A stretch of DNA of 39,411 bases from CAYQTL01 sp964420405 (GCA_964420405.1 CAYQTL010000038.1:1-39411); one strand, 5' to 3'; positions 1 through 8,073 are shown, counted from the stretch's first letter. Program-made: numbers and translations. Notes: generated by a model not told the origin, from the sequence alone.

Positions 1-24
1 AGCCGGGGTCTCGAACCCCGGCTT
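1..24. terminator. Hairpin at the left edge, possible terminator
   Basis: A perfect 9-bp inverted repeat (AGCCGGGGT / ACCCCGGCT) flanks a 5-base loop. It lies upstream of the first gene and probably ends a transcript entering from the left. No T-run follows on the plus strand. Read on the minus strand the loop resembles a tRNA T-loop, but no D-arm or anticodon arm could be folded from the bases to its right. Confidence 0.45.
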
Positions 25-73
25 CCGCCGCCGGCGCGCCTCGGGTAAGGGAAGCTCAACCGCTGCACCGGGG

Positions 74-79
74 TAGCAT
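74..79 (+). promoter_or_regulatory. Candidate -10 box of the TPR kinase gene
   Basis: TAGCAT lies 26 bases before the start codon at 106. A good Shine-Dalgarno sequence (AGAAGGA, 97-103) sits between them. This gene would therefore have a short, conventional leader, unlike several leaderless-looking genes in the window. No clear -35 is visible. Confidence 0.35.
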
Positions 80-105
80 GGGGCGGGGCGGGTGGCAGAA
101 GGAAC

Positions 106-2364
106 ATGGGGTACGAGCGGCAGGAGCTGATCGCGTCCGGGGGGATGGGGGAGGTGTACAGGGCGTGGGATCCCACGCTCGAGCGGTGGGTCGCGTTGAA
201 GTTCCTGCACCGGCAGAGCCCGGACCTGGTCGAGCGGCTGTTCCGGGAGGCGCGCGCCCAGGCGCGGATCGACCATCCGGACGTGTGCCGGGTGTACGAG
301 GTCGGAGAGGACGCCGACGGGCGCGCGTTCATCGCCATGCAGCTGGTGGACGGACGGCCCCTCGACGAGGCGGCCGGCGAGATGACGCTCGAGGAGCGGG
401 TGGAGGTGGTGCGTCGGGTGGCGGAGGCGCTGCATCATGCCCACGGTCTCGGCGTCATCCACCGCGACGTCAAGCCCGGCAACATCCTCGTCGAGCGCGA
501 CCCCGACGGCGGCTGGAAGCCGTACGTCGTCGACTTCGGCATCGCCCGCGAGGCCGCGGCGGCCGGCGCCACCCGGACCGGCGAGGTGATGGGCACTCCG
601 GCCTACATGGCGCCGGAGCAGGCGCGGGGCGAGATCCGCAGGATCGACCGCCGGACCGACGTCTACTCGCTCGGTGCGGTGCTGTACGAGCTCCTCGCGG
701 GCCGGCCCCCGTTCGACGACGAGAGCGAGATCGGCGTGCTGCTGAAGGTCGTCGACGAGACGCCGCGCTCCCCCCGGACCATCGACCCGGCGATCCCCCG
801 CGACCTCGAGCTGGTCACGCTCCACTGCCTCGAAAAGGCGCCGCAGCACCGCTACCCGACGGCGCGGGCGCTGGCCGACGACCTCCGCAGGTACCTTCGG
901 GGCGAGCCGGTCACGGCCCGGCCGGTGGGGATGCCCACCAGGGTCGTGCGCTACTGCATGCGGCACCGCACGCTCACCGCGATCGCGGCGCTGCTTCTCG
1001 TGGTCGGTTGTGTCGCCGCCGTCGTCCACACCGTTCAGCTCGAGCGCGAGAGCGCGCGGGCCGACGCGGCCCGGGCCGACGCCGAAGCGCTGCTCGGCTT
1101 CCTGCTCGACGAGGTCGCCGAGGGGCTGGCGCCACTCGGCCGGCTCGACCTGCTGGAGCGGGTCGCCCGCGAGGCCGCCACCTACTACGAGCGGTTCGAA
1201 CCCGAGGAGCTGGACCACGCCCAGGCGTTGCGCGCCGCCGCCGCCTCGGCGGCACTCGCGCAGGTGCTCGAGCAGCGCGGCCGCCACGAGCCCGCCCTGG
1301 CCGCGTACCGACGCGGGCTCGAGCAGCTCGACGCCGGGGGCGACAAGGAGGCGCTGGAGACCACTCGCGTCGGGATGTCGATCGCCACCCGCATCGCCGC
1401 GCTTCTCCAGGAGCTCGGCGACCTCGACGGAGCCCTCGCCGAGCACGACCGGGCGATGGCGCTGCTCCACAGCCGCTCCCCCAGCCAACAGGAGGCGCTC
1501 GCCGGCGTCGAGTCCGACCTGGAACGGGACCGGTCGTGGGTGCTGCTCGAGCTGGGCGACCACGAGGGCGCGCTGGAGGCCGCCGGCCGCGGCCTGGCGA
1601 TCGTCGAGCGACGGCCGGAGGCCGCGAGGACGGATCCGGCGATGCGCCACCGGCTGGCGGTGCTCGAGTCGCTCACCGGCCTCGTCCTGCGTGAACGGGG
1701 CGACCTGCCCGAGGCCGTCCGGTGGCTCGGGCGCGCGCGGGACGACCTGGCCGGGCTGCACCGCGACCACCCCGAAGACCCCACATACGCCGCCGAGCTG
1801 CAGCTGGCCCAGGGCCGCATCGGCGACGCGTTCGCCCTGGCCGGGCGCACGGAGGAGGCGGCCGAGGCCTACCGCCAGGGTATCGAGATCGGCCGGCGAC
1901 TGGTGGAGCACGACCCGCTGGTGGTCGGCTGGCAGCGCGAGCTCGCGTTCCAGCTGGCGGCCCTCGGTGAGATCGTTCACGCCGACGGCGACGTCCGCCG
2001 GGCCCTCGAGCTGTACCGGGACTCCCTGGCGTGCAGCCGCGTGCTCGCGCGGGTCGCACCGGAGAGCCCGTCGGCCCAGAACGACCTCGCGTGGGACCTG
2101 GTCCAGGTCGGTCGCGCGATGCGCGACCTCGGGGACCACGCTGCCGCCCGCGAGCGCTGGCTCGAGGCGGTCGGAGTCATCGGGCCGGTGATCGGCGACA
2201 ACCCGAGCCTGTACGTGCTCGACACCTACGCGACGGCGCTGCTCGAGCTCGACCGGGTGGACGAGGCCCGGCAGGTGGTCCGCCGGCTGCGCGAGGAGGA
2301 GTGGTTCAGCCCCGACCTCGCCGCGCTGTGCCGCCGGCACGGGTTGGCGGTGGAGGACGGCTGA
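106..2364 (+). CDS. Membrane-anchored Ser/Thr protein kinase with TPR region
   Basis: This is a Hanks-type Ser/Thr kinase of 752 residues. The glycine loop is SGGMGEV (11-17), the ATP-binding lysine is K32 in ALKFL, the catalytic loop is HRDVKPGNIL (119-128), DFG is at 143-145 and APE at 169-171, so the kinase looks active. A single membrane segment follows at about 290-310. The C-terminal ~440 residues are helical TPR-like repeats rich in Ala, Leu, Glu and Arg, presumably outside the cytoplasm and used for binding partners. Kinase-TM-TPR is a common Acidobacteriota and Myxococcota layout. The ATG at 106 is chosen because AGAAGGA lies just upstream and the kinase domain begins immediately. 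Substrates cannot be inferred. It stands alone, followed by the Crp/Fnr gene with its own promoter. Confidence 0.93.
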   Translation: MGYERQELIASGGMGEVYRAWDPTLERWVALKFLHRQSPDLVERLFREARAQARIDHPDVCRVYEVGEDADGRAFIAMQLVDGRPLDEAAGEMTLEERVEVVRRVAEALHHAHGLGVIHRDVKPGNILVERDPDGGWKPYVVDFGIAREAAAAGATRTGEVMGTPAYMAPEQARGEIRRIDRRTDVYSLGAVLYELLAGRPPFDDESEIGVLLKVVDETPRSPRTIDPAIPRDLELVTLHCLEKAPQHRYPTARALADDLRRYLRGEPVTARPVGMPTRVVRYCMRHRTLTAIAALLLVVGCVAAVVHTVQLERESARADAARADAEALLGFLLDEVAEGLAPLGRLDLLERVAREAATYYERFEPEELDHAQALRAAAASAALAQVLEQRGRHEPALAAYRRGLEQLDAGGDKEALETTRVGMSIATRIAALLQELGDLDGALAEHDRAMALLHSRSPSQQEALAGVESDLERDRSWVLLELGDHEGALEAAGRGLAIVERRPEAARTDPAMRHRLAVLESLTGLVLRERGDLPEAVRWLGRARDDLAGLHRDHPEDPTYAAELQLAQGRIGDAFALAGRTEEAAEAYRQGIEIGRRLVEHDPLVVGWQRELAFQLAALGEIVHADGDVRRALELYRDSLACSRVLARVAPESPSAQNDLAWDLVQVGRAMRDLGDHAAARERWLEAVGVIGPVIGDNPSLYVLDTYATALLELDRVDEARQVVRRLREEEWFSPDLAALCRRHGLAVEDG

Positions 2365-2550
2365 AGGGCTCGTGTCGTCACGTCCCGCCCATCACCGCGA
2401 GGTCGAGGAGCCTCCACGGAGCCGACCGGACGACGGCTTCCCCCGATTCCGCTCCGGATCCTGATGAGCGGGCAGCGGCGCCACCCGGACGCCGGATCCG
2501 ACCCGATGGTGGCCGACACCACGGCGGCCGCATCGCGCCCCCGGCTCCGT

Positions 2551-2556
2551 CATACT
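2551..2556 (+). promoter_or_regulatory. Candidate -10 box for a leaderless Crp/Fnr transcript
   Basis: CATACT ends 6 bases before the ATG at 2563, so transcription would start at or next to the start codon. No Shine-Dalgarno sequence precedes the ATG; the intervening bases are all C. The position supports the 2563 start over the in-frame ATG at 2464. Confidence 0.45.
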
Positions 2557-2562
2557 CCCCCC

Positions 2563-3246
2563 ATGTCCGACGATCCCCGCCTCCGGCTGCCGCTGCTGCA
2601 CGCACTGGGCGAGGACCACCGCCGCGCCCTGCTGGAGGCCGGCGCCGAGCGGTCCCTTGCCAAGGGCGAGATCCTGTTCCACGAGGGCGACCCGGCCGAC
2701 GCCATGTACGGTCTGCTCGAGGGACGTCTGAAGCTGGTCCGCTACGCCCCCAGCGGCCGCGAGATGCTCGTCCACCTCGTCCGGCCGAACCAGACGTTCG
2801 CCGACGCCGCCCTGTTCGGCGACGCCACCTATCCCGCCACCGCAGAGGCGGTCGAGCCGAGCCGGCTGTGGATGCTGCCGCGCTCCCGGCTCGTCACGCT
2901 CATCCGCACGAGCCCCGACCTCGCGCTCGCGATGATCGGGTCGGTGTCGATGTGGACCCGCCGGCTGGTCGAGACCCTCGAGCTGCTGACCCAGCGGCGG
3001 GTCGAGGAGAGGCTCGCGGTGTACCTGCTGTCGCGGGCCGGCCGGGAGCCGCTCGGCGAGGGCCGCGAGATCGCGCTGTCCGAGCCGCGCCACCTGATCG
3101 CCGCCCAGATCGGAACCGCCCCCGAGGTGCTGTCGCGGACCTTCCGCCGGCTCGAGGACGAGGGGCTTCTCGAAGCCTCCCCCGACCGCGTCCGGGTGCT
3201 CGACCCCGACCGCCTGCGGAAGCTGGCGGAGTGGATCGGGGGGTAG
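2563..3246 (+). CDS. Crp/Fnr-family transcription regulator, cysteine-free
   Basis: The protein has 227 residues with an N-terminal cyclic-nucleotide-binding fold (about 10-130; KGEILFHEGDPAD at 34-46), a long dimerisation helix (about 120-150) and a C-terminal winged HTH. The recognition helix reads TAPEVLSRTFRRL, with E188, S191 and R192 forming the E-x-x-S-R signature of FNR/DNR-type proteins that bind TTGAT-N4-ATCAA. There is no cysteine in the protein, so it cannot hold an FNR 4Fe-4S cluster. A DNR-like sensor (heme/NO) or another ligand is the inference. The longer frame from 2464 adds 33 low-complexity residues. The convergent operon at 3461-6387 has a matching box in its promoter, making it the leading target candidate. 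Confidence 0.9.
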   Translation: MSDDPRLRLPLLHALGEDHRRALLEAGAERSLAKGEILFHEGDPADAMYGLLEGRLKLVRYAPSGREMLVHLVRPNQTFADAALFGDATYPATAEAVEPSRLWMLPRSRLVTLIRTSPDLALAMIGSVSMWTRRLVETLELLTQRRVEERLAVYLLSRAGREPLGEGREIALSEPRHLIAAQIGTAPEVLSRTFRRLEDEGLLEASPDRVRVLDPDRLRKLAEWIGG

Positions 3247-3266
3247 GCGGCCGCGCTGCGGCCGCC
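3246..3266. terminator. Stop-codon-adjacent GC hairpin after the Crp/Fnr gene
   Basis: GGCGGCCGC and GCGGCCGCC form a perfect 9-bp stem with a GCT loop. The left arm starts on the last base of the TAG stop codon. No T-run follows. It is probably a transcript end or RNA-stabilising structure between convergent genes. Confidence 0.5.
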
Positions 3267-3269
3267 TCC

Positions 3270-3311
3270 GATCCCGATCCCGATCCCGATCCCGATCCCG
3301 ATCCCGTTCCC
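3270..3311. repeat. GATCCC hexanucleotide tandem repeat
   Basis: Six perfect GATCCC units (3270-3305) are followed by one GTTCCC variant. A short copy in the opposite orientation (GGGATCGGGACC) lies at about 3430-3441 in the same intergenic region. The same GATCCC/GTTCCC mixture recurs in the coding 3' end of the histidine kinase gene near 22870. Confidence 0.9.
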
Positions 3312-3460
3312 GACGGACCCCCCTGCCATCCGTCGCGACCCTCACTTCCGCCGGGCCTGTCGCCGGCCTTCGCGGCTGTCCATGATGCTCTCCGGGGGAG
3401 CCGTCGCCGACGCCCGTCGGGACCGGCACCGGGATCGGGACCGACGACGGCCGAACGCCC

Positions 3461-4009
3461 CTACGCCTGTGCCCCCACCCGGATCCACGTCCGGTACCCC
3501 TCGCCCTCGGCGACGCAGACGGCCTCGTGGCCGCGGCTTCGCAACCACTCGAGCAGCGGCGCCGGCACGAACGAGCTCTCGAGCACACCACACTCGCCCG
3601 TGCCGAGGTCCGCGACCCGGCGGCCGATCTCGGCGAGCGGCTCGCGGCCGCCGGCGAGCAGCGCGTCGGCGTCCAGCGTCCAGCGCACCTCGGTCTGCCG
3701 GGTCCAGCGTGGCCGCTGCGCGACGGCGCCGGCCGGTGCGGCGCCGTCCCCGACGGCGTCGACCTCCCCGGCGGGATCGAGCCCGGCCGCCTCGCGCAGC
3801 CTCCCGACCAGCTCACGGGGCGACAGCCCTCCGACCTCGGCCGCCCGGCGCAGGGTGGTCACCCGGGCAATGGTCCGCCGCAGCACCGGGTTGCGCAGCT
3901 TTGCGAACGGCGGCGCGATGCCGACCAGGACGTCCTCGAGCTCCGGGTACGCCTCGAGCAGCGCCGCGACCTTGGTGTCGGGCGTGATCGGGGGCCGGCC
4001 GCCGGTCAC
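3461..4009 (-). CDS. DUF1858 plus DUF2249-like protein
   Basis: The protein has about 182 residues. The N-terminal ~75 (PITPDTKVAALLEAYPELE...) match the DUF1858 helical fold often found beside hemerythrin or DUF438 proteins. The C-terminal ~75 (EVRWTLDADALLAGGREPL...) resemble DUF2249, a small domain found with nitric-oxide and hemerythrin proteins. The GTG start at 4009 overlaps the TGA of the DUF438 gene by 4 bases (GTGA), which implies translational coupling and fixes the start. The same frame stays open far upstream to 4477, but that part is the shadow of the DUF438 gene. It is the last gene of the cupin operon. Its biochemical role is unknown; a part in nitrosative or redox stress is inferred from context. 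Confidence 0.8.
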   Translation of the reverse strand: MTGGRPPITPDTKVAALLEAYPELEDVLVGIAPPFAKLRNPVLRRTIARVTTLRRAAEVGGLSPRELVGRLREAAGLDPAGEVDAVGDGAAPAGAVAQRPRWTRQTEVRWTLDADALLAGGREPLAEIGRRVADLGTGECGVLESSFVPAPLLEWLRSRGHEAVCVAEGEGYRTWIRVGAQA

Positions 4010-5241
4010 GACGGCGCCCCCTCGAACTGGAGCAGCCGCCGCTCGCCCTCGAGCGCCCGCAGGCGCGTCAGGTCCTGGGTGATCTCGACGGTCCCGAGAT
4101 AGGCGCCGTCCTCGCTCCGGACGGCGAAGTAGCGGATGTGGACGAACCGGCCGTGGAGCTGGATCCAGAACTCGGCCACGTCCTCGCGGCCGGCGCGGAA
4201 GCTGTCGAGGATCTCCGTCACCACGTGGACGCTCGACGGCGGGTGGCAGTGGTGGACCTTGCGGCCGAGGATCGCCGCACTGCGGTCGAAGATCCGCTCG
4301 CCCTCGGAGAAGTACCGCACCCGGTCCTCGGCGTCGACGAACGTCAGGTCGACGGGCAGCGCGCCGAGCAGGCCGCGCAGCTGGTCGAAGGTCAGCGCGC
4401 CCGTCGGGAAGACGACGGCGCCGTCGCGCGGCACCTCGACCGGGTTGCCGGGCGGGGTCGCGGCGGACGGCCGCCACTCGTCACCGGGCTCGGCCAGGCA
4501 GTAGCCGTAGCGCGGGGTGTCGCGCCAGATCTCGGCCCACTCCTCCTCGGTGAGGGTGTCGGCGGACATCGGCAGCAGGATGCGCTCCTCCTTGGAGATC
4601 ATCTTCTCCACCGCCGCCACGGCGGGCTCGACGACGGTGTCGGCGAGCAGCTCGAGCTCGGCCATCTCGAGGCCGGCGACCGCCGACGCAGCCTCGTCGA
4701 GAGCCTTCAGCAGCTCGCGGGCTTCGTCGTGCTTGCCCCACATCACCGTCGACGGCCCGGTCACGCCGTGGCGCTCGAGGCACGGGAACAGCAGGTTCTC
4801 CTTGCGCCTGTAGTGCGTCTCGGTCTCGACGATCTTCGACACCAGCGCGCGGAACCGCTCGGCGGACGCCGGCCGCCCCATCTGGCGCGAGATCGCGACC
4901 CACTGCCGCAGGTCCGCGGCGACCTCGGCGAGGGCGGCGTTCTCGCGCCGGAAGGTGTCGATCGGGTGTCCCGGCGGGGCATCCAGGGCCGCCGTCGGCG
5001 CTGCCAGCACCTCGCCGAGAACCTCGTTGTGGAGATCGCACATGGCCTGGATCTCGGAGGCCGGCATGCCGCCGGCGATCAGCTCCTGCTCCATCGCCGC
5101 GATCTCGGTCGAGCTCACCGCCTCGACCAGCCCCCGCAGACGGTCCTTGACCGCCGCCGGCGCCTCGCCGCGGTGCAGCCCCTCGATCACCGACCGCAGG
5201 GTGCGGATCCGGTGGGCACGGTTGTCGATCAGCTCGGACAT
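4006..5241 (-). CDS. DUF438 / hemerythrin-like / PAS domain protein
   Basis: The protein has 411 residues in three parts. Residues 1-75 form the DUF438 helical domain. Residues about 92-225 form a hemerythrin-like HHE bundle, with visible ligand candidates H92, H143, E148, H158, H171, D172 and E218/E219. Residues 275-395 form a PAS domain with a conserved-looking HCHPPSS stretch (331-337). Proteins of this build are common in anaerobes and are thought to sense or handle O2, NO or redox signals through a di-iron centre; no enzymatic motif is visible. AGGAGG precedes the ATG at 5241. The gene lies 10 bases after the 4Fe-4S gene and overlaps the next gene by 4 bases. The FNR-type box upstream of the operon supports low-oxygen or NO induction. 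Confidence 0.9.
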   Translation of the reverse strand: MSELIDNRAHRIRTLRSVIEGLHRGEAPAAVKDRLRGLVEAVSSTEIAAMEQELIAGGMPASEIQAMCDLHNEVLGEVLAAPTAALDAPPGHPIDTFRRENAALAEVAADLRQWVAISRQMGRPASAERFRALVSKIVETETHYRRKENLLFPCLERHGVTGPSTVMWGKHDEARELLKALDEAASAVAGLEMAELELLADTVVEPAVAAVEKMISKEERILLPMSADTLTEEEWAEIWRDTPRYGYCLAEPGDEWRPSAATPPGNPVEVPRDGAVVFPTGALTFDQLRGLLGALPVDLTFVDAEDRVRYFSEGERIFDRSAAILGRKVHHCHPPSSVHVVTEILDSFRAGREDVAEFWIQLHGRFVHIRYFAVRSEDGAYLGTVEITQDLTRLRALEGERRLLQFEGAPS

Positions 5242-5251
5242 GCTTGCCTCC

Positions 5252-6025
5252 TCAGGCGGTCGCCAGCTGCTGCTCGGCGAGCACGTCGCCGCGGGTGCCG
5301 ACCACCGCCACCCGAACCGGCACCTGCCGAGACGCCTGTGCCGCCGCCTGCTGGGCGAGCCGGACCAGGCCGCCGCAGCACGGCACCTCCATCACCACCA
5401 CCGTCAGGCTCGCGATGGCGGCGTGGTCGATCATCGTCACCAGCTTCTGCAGGTAGACCTCCTGGTGGGCGTCGAGCTTGGGGCACGCGATGGCGAGCGA
5501 CCGGCCGGCCAGGAACCGGCCGTGGAAGTCGCCCATGGCGAAGGCGACGCAGTCGGCCGCCAGCACCACGTCCGCGCCCTCGAAGAACGACGCCGTCGGC
5601 GGCACCAGGTGCAGCTGCACCGGCCAGTGCCGCAGCCGCGACGGTGCGTCGGTCGCGGCGGCGCCGCCGGAGAAGCCCAACGGCACGAACGGTCCGCTTC
5701 CGAAGCTCTGCGCCCGCGAGCCGGGGCAGCCGCCGCCGCGGCCGGTCGCCTGCGACGGTGCCGGACGCGGCGCGGGCGCCTCGAGCGTCGCCAGGTGCGC
5801 TTCGACGGCCGACTCGTCGAACGCCTCCGCCTCCCGCCGCTCGACGGTGATCGCACCCTGCGGGCAGTGGCCGAGGCAGGCGCCGAGGCCGTCGCACAGG
5901 ACCTCGCCCACCAGCTTCGCCGTGCCGTCGACGATCTGGATCGCGCCTTCGGCGCAGGCCGGCACACAGTCGCCGCAGCCGTCGCACAGCTCCTCGTCGA
6001 TCCGCACGATCTCCCGGACGGCCAT
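5252..6025 (-). CDS. 4Fe-4S dicluster-like protein with extra Cys-rich domain
   Basis: The protein has 257 residues. A ferredoxin head carries C14, C17, C20 and C24 (CDGCGDCVPAC), a complete 4Fe-4S site. A second site, CDGLGACLGHCP, has C44, C50 and C54 but Leu at 47 where the second cysteine is normally found, so the second cluster is either 3-Cys or completed by another ligand. The C-terminal ~140 residues contain further candidate metal ligands (DCVAFAMGDFH, ACPKLD, VPCCGG). The family often sits beside DUF438 and cupin genes in anaerobes; electron delivery to the di-iron protein is an inference. The gene is 2 bases after the cupin stop, and its GGAGG sits within the cupin 3' end, so the two are co-transcribed. 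Confidence 0.88.
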   Translation of the reverse strand: MAVREIVRIDEELCDGCGDCVPACAEGAIQIVDGTAKLVGEVLCDGLGACLGHCPQGAITVERREAEAFDESAVEAHLATLEAPAPRPAPSQATGRGGGCPGSRAQSFGSGPFVPLGFSGGAAATDAPSRLRHWPVQLHLVPPTASFFEGADVVLAADCVAFAMGDFHGRFLAGRSLAIACPKLDAHQEVYLQKLVTMIDHAAIASLTVVVMEVPCCGGLVRLAQQAAAQASRQVPVRVAVVGTRGDVLAEQQLATA

Positions 6026-6027
6026 CG

Positions 6028-6387
6028 TCAGGCCTCCTTCTTCGGCTCGCGCAGCATCACGAGCAGCATGCGGCTGCGCCGCTCGGCCCGCAGACCGTGG
6101 GGGACGTCGGCCGGCATCAGCACGACCTCGCCGGCGCCGATCCGGAGAGGTTCACCGCCGATCGTGATCTCGAGCTCGCCGTCGAGCACCTGGACCAGCG
6201 CGTCGAACGGCGCGGTGTGCTCGGACAGCTCCTGGCCGGCATCGAAACCGAACATGGTGACGGTGCCGCCCGACGACCGGGCGAGCTCACGGCTGACGAT
6301 GGCGCCGTCGGCCACCTGCACCAGCTCGTCGAGGACGAACCGGCGGGATGGCTCGAGGCGTGTTTCGGGCTTCCGATTCGAGGTCAT
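6028..6387 (-). CDS. Small cupin-domain protein, first gene of the FNR-box operon
   Basis: The protein has 119 residues and a single cupin_2 barrel. Residues about 40-110 carry the barrel motifs FDAGQELSEHTAPFDALVQVLDG cut here to its ends: FDAGQELSEHT and then LMPADVPHGLRA. Two metal-ligand histidines (in SEHT and VPHGL) and a glutamate in the EL-E-I strand are present, consistent with a metal-binding cupin. Such small cupins accompany anaerobic stress operons, but no reaction is established here. The ATG at 6387 has GGAGGT 6 bases upstream. The gene heads the four-gene operon and lies downstream of the FNR-type promoter described separately. Confidence 0.88.
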   Translation of the reverse strand: MTSNRKPETRLEPSRRFVLDELVQVADGAIVSRELARSSGGTVTMFGFDAGQELSEHTAPFDALVQVLDGELEITIGGEPLRIGAGEVVLMPADVPHGLRAERRSRMLLVMLREPKKEA

Positions 6388-6393
6388 TCGACC

Positions 6394-6448
6394 ACCTCCG
6401 AGTCACACGATAGGGCTTCGCAGGCCGGCGGTCCTTGACCGAGATCAA
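6394..6448 (-). promoter_or_regulatory. FNR/DNR-type promoter of the cupin-DUF438 operon
   Basis: The inverted repeat TTGACCGAGATCAA (6435-6448; TTGATCTCGGTCAA on the coding strand) matches TTGAT-N4-ATCAA at 9 of 10 conserved positions. Downstream on the minus strand lie TATCGT (6412-6407), a plausible -10, and the Shine-Dalgarno GGAGGT (6399-6394). If transcription begins near 6400, the box centre (6441.5) is at -41.5, the classic class II activation position for FNR. No gene on the other strand would be served. The cysteine-free Crp/Fnr protein at 2563 is the only candidate regulator in the window. Confidence 0.72.
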
Positions 6449-6548
6449 CTCCGATTCCGGGTCGCGACGGTCCCGACCGGTTCGGACACCGGCCCGGGCC
6501 CTCGCGACCCGGCGTCGGACGGGGACGATCTCGGAGATCCCGCGATGG

Positions 6549-7916
6549 CTACTCGTACACCGGGAGCCCGCTCGGCACCCGCTGGGGCACGTGGCGGCGG
6601 CGGTCGAGGGAGGCGGGGTCGGTGAGGGCGTGCAGGAAGTCGACGAGCCGCTCGACGTCGTGGTCGGGCAGCGGCACCACCGGGATCTCGATCTCGGCCA
6701 TGATCGCCCCGAGCGACGCCTGGTCGTGCATCACCACCATGTCGCCCGCGTCGAGGTCGGGCCGCGACGGCAGCCGCAGGTCGCCGCCCTCGAAGTGCAG
6801 CAGCGACCAGCGCGGCCGCATGTGGTGACGGATCACCGCCTCCAGGTCGTCGTACGCGCCGGCGTGGCCCCACGGACCCGTCATGACCACGTTGCGCAGC
6901 GTCGGCACGCGGAACCGCATCCGGTCGGCGCGGTCGCCGGTCACCCGCTCGCGGCCGAAGTCGTGGCGACCCCCGGTCCGCCCGCCGAGATCGTCGCCCT
7001 TGCCCGGCCCGATCTGCGGCATCCCGATCGCCGCGAACCCGTGGTTCGTCTGGAAGGTCCCGGAGTGGCAGCCGGCGCAGCCCGCCCGGCCGTAGAACAG
7101 CCCCATCCCCTCGACCTGGTTGGGGCTCATCGCACCTGCGTCGCCCCGCAGGTAGCGGTCGAACGGGCTGTCGTCGGCCCGCGTCGCCGCTTCGAACGCC
7201 GCGATCGCGTTCGCGGCGTGGGCGTAGGTGATGTCGGCCGGCCCGCCGACGTCGTCGAACGCCGCCTCGAACAGCGCGACGTACTCCGGAATCGCCCGCA
7301 GCCGGGAGGCGAGCAACGCCCACACCGTCTCGAGGTCCCCGGCCGCGGCGGCGTCGGCGACCGGGTTCTCGCCGGGCTGGCCTGCCATCTCCTCCGCCGA
7401 GGTCACCGGGAACATCGCCTGCACCGCCAGCACGGTGCCGAGGCCCGGCGGCAGCCGGCTCCCGGCCGGCGACCGGAAGCCCGTCGGGTGCGACGGCATC
7501 AGCTCGACGCGGCCGTCGTGGAACATGACGCCGAACTCCCGGGCGCCGAGGTTGAACAGCGCCGGCGAGTTGCGCGGCACCCGGTCGTGGACCGCGTCGT
7601 GGCCCGTCCCCAGATCCCGCGTCACGCCGAGCCCCCGGCCGCCCTCGCCGACGGGCAGCGCGAGCCCGTCCCCGGTCATCGCCAGCCCGTGGTGGCAGGT
7701 CGCGCACGAGATGTTGCGGTTGCCCGACAGGATCTTGTCGTAGAACAGCAGCTGCCCGAGGGCCTCCTTCGCCGGGTCGCGCTCGGGAAAGTCCGCGTCC
7801 GTCGCCGGCGGCGGCAGCCCGGGTTCCACCGCCATCGCGAACGGCACCGCCAGCATGGCCGCCGCCAGGATCGCGAGCACTCCTTCCCTGGTCCACACGC
7901 TCCGGATCGTGCCCAT
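6549..7916 (-). CDS. Di-heme cytochrome c peroxidase (MauG family)
   Basis: The protein is 455 residues from the ATG at 7916, with a signal peptide (about 10-30, ending near AMAVEP) and therefore an exported enzyme. It has two c-type heme motifs, CATCHH (71-76) and CAGCHSG (280-286), the spacing of bacterial di-heme peroxidases that reduce H2O2 with electrons from small cytochromes, or of MauG-like oxidases. The heme-region phrase RNSPALFNLG is also typical. An earlier in-frame ATG at 7943 adds nine residues, but a strong GAGGAGG lies between the two and points to 7916. The gene ends ahead of the FNR-box promoter and is separate from that operon. Family resemblance supports peroxide detoxification or respiration; the exact substrate is not shown. 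Confidence 0.92.
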   Translation of the reverse strand: MGTIRSVWTREGVLAILAAAMLAVPFAMAVEPGLPPPATDADFPERDPAKEALGQLLFYDKILSGNRNISCATCHHGLAMTGDGLALPVGEGGRGLGVTRDLGTGHDAVHDRVPRNSPALFNLGAREFGVMFHDGRVELMPSHPTGFRSPAGSRLPPGLGTVLAVQAMFPVTSAEEMAGQPGENPVADAAAAGDLETVWALLASRLRAIPEYVALFEAAFDDVGGPADITYAHAANAIAAFEAATRADDSPFDRYLRGDAGAMSPNQVEGMGLFYGRAGCAGCHSGTFQTNHGFAAIGMPQIGPGKGDDLGGRTGGRHDFGRERVTGDRADRMRFRVPTLRNVVMTGPWGHAGAYDDLEAVIRHHMRPRWSLLHFEGGDLRLPSRPDLDAGDMVVMHDQASLGAIMAEIEIPVVPLPDHDVERLVDFLHALTDPASLDRRRHVPQRVPSGLPVYE

Positions 7917-7942
7917 GGCCAAGCCTCCTCGGTATGCCTCCA

Positions 7943-7948
7943 ACCATA
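7943..7948 (-). promoter_or_regulatory. Candidate -10 box of the cytochrome c peroxidase gene
   Basis: TATGGT (reading leftward) is preceded directly by TG and lies 26 bases before the ATG at 7916, with GAGGAGG in the leader. No FNR-type repeat was seen between this gene and glpK. Confidence 0.3.
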
Positions 7949-8073
7949 CAGGAACGAGTCGTGTTACTGGAAGACCCGTCGGCCGTGTGTGATGGACCTG
8001 GAGCCACCCCTGACCGGAGCCTCGCAGCCGGCCTCACCGATCACCGGGCCCGTCCGGCGAGCCCGGAGACCGG

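Noticed and set aside
1..80. Possible truncated tRNA gene on the minus strand
   Set aside because: The left-edge stem-loop reads as a T-arm with loop TTCGAGA on the minus strand, but the stem is 9 bp rather than 5 and no proper D-arm or 7-base anticodon loop could be paired from the adjoining bases. A hairpin terminator is the simpler reading; the sequence to the left would decide.
2464..2562. Longer N-terminus for the Crp/Fnr protein
   Set aside because: The 33 extra residues are low-complexity, the homology begins after 2563, and a -10-like box lies inside this stretch.
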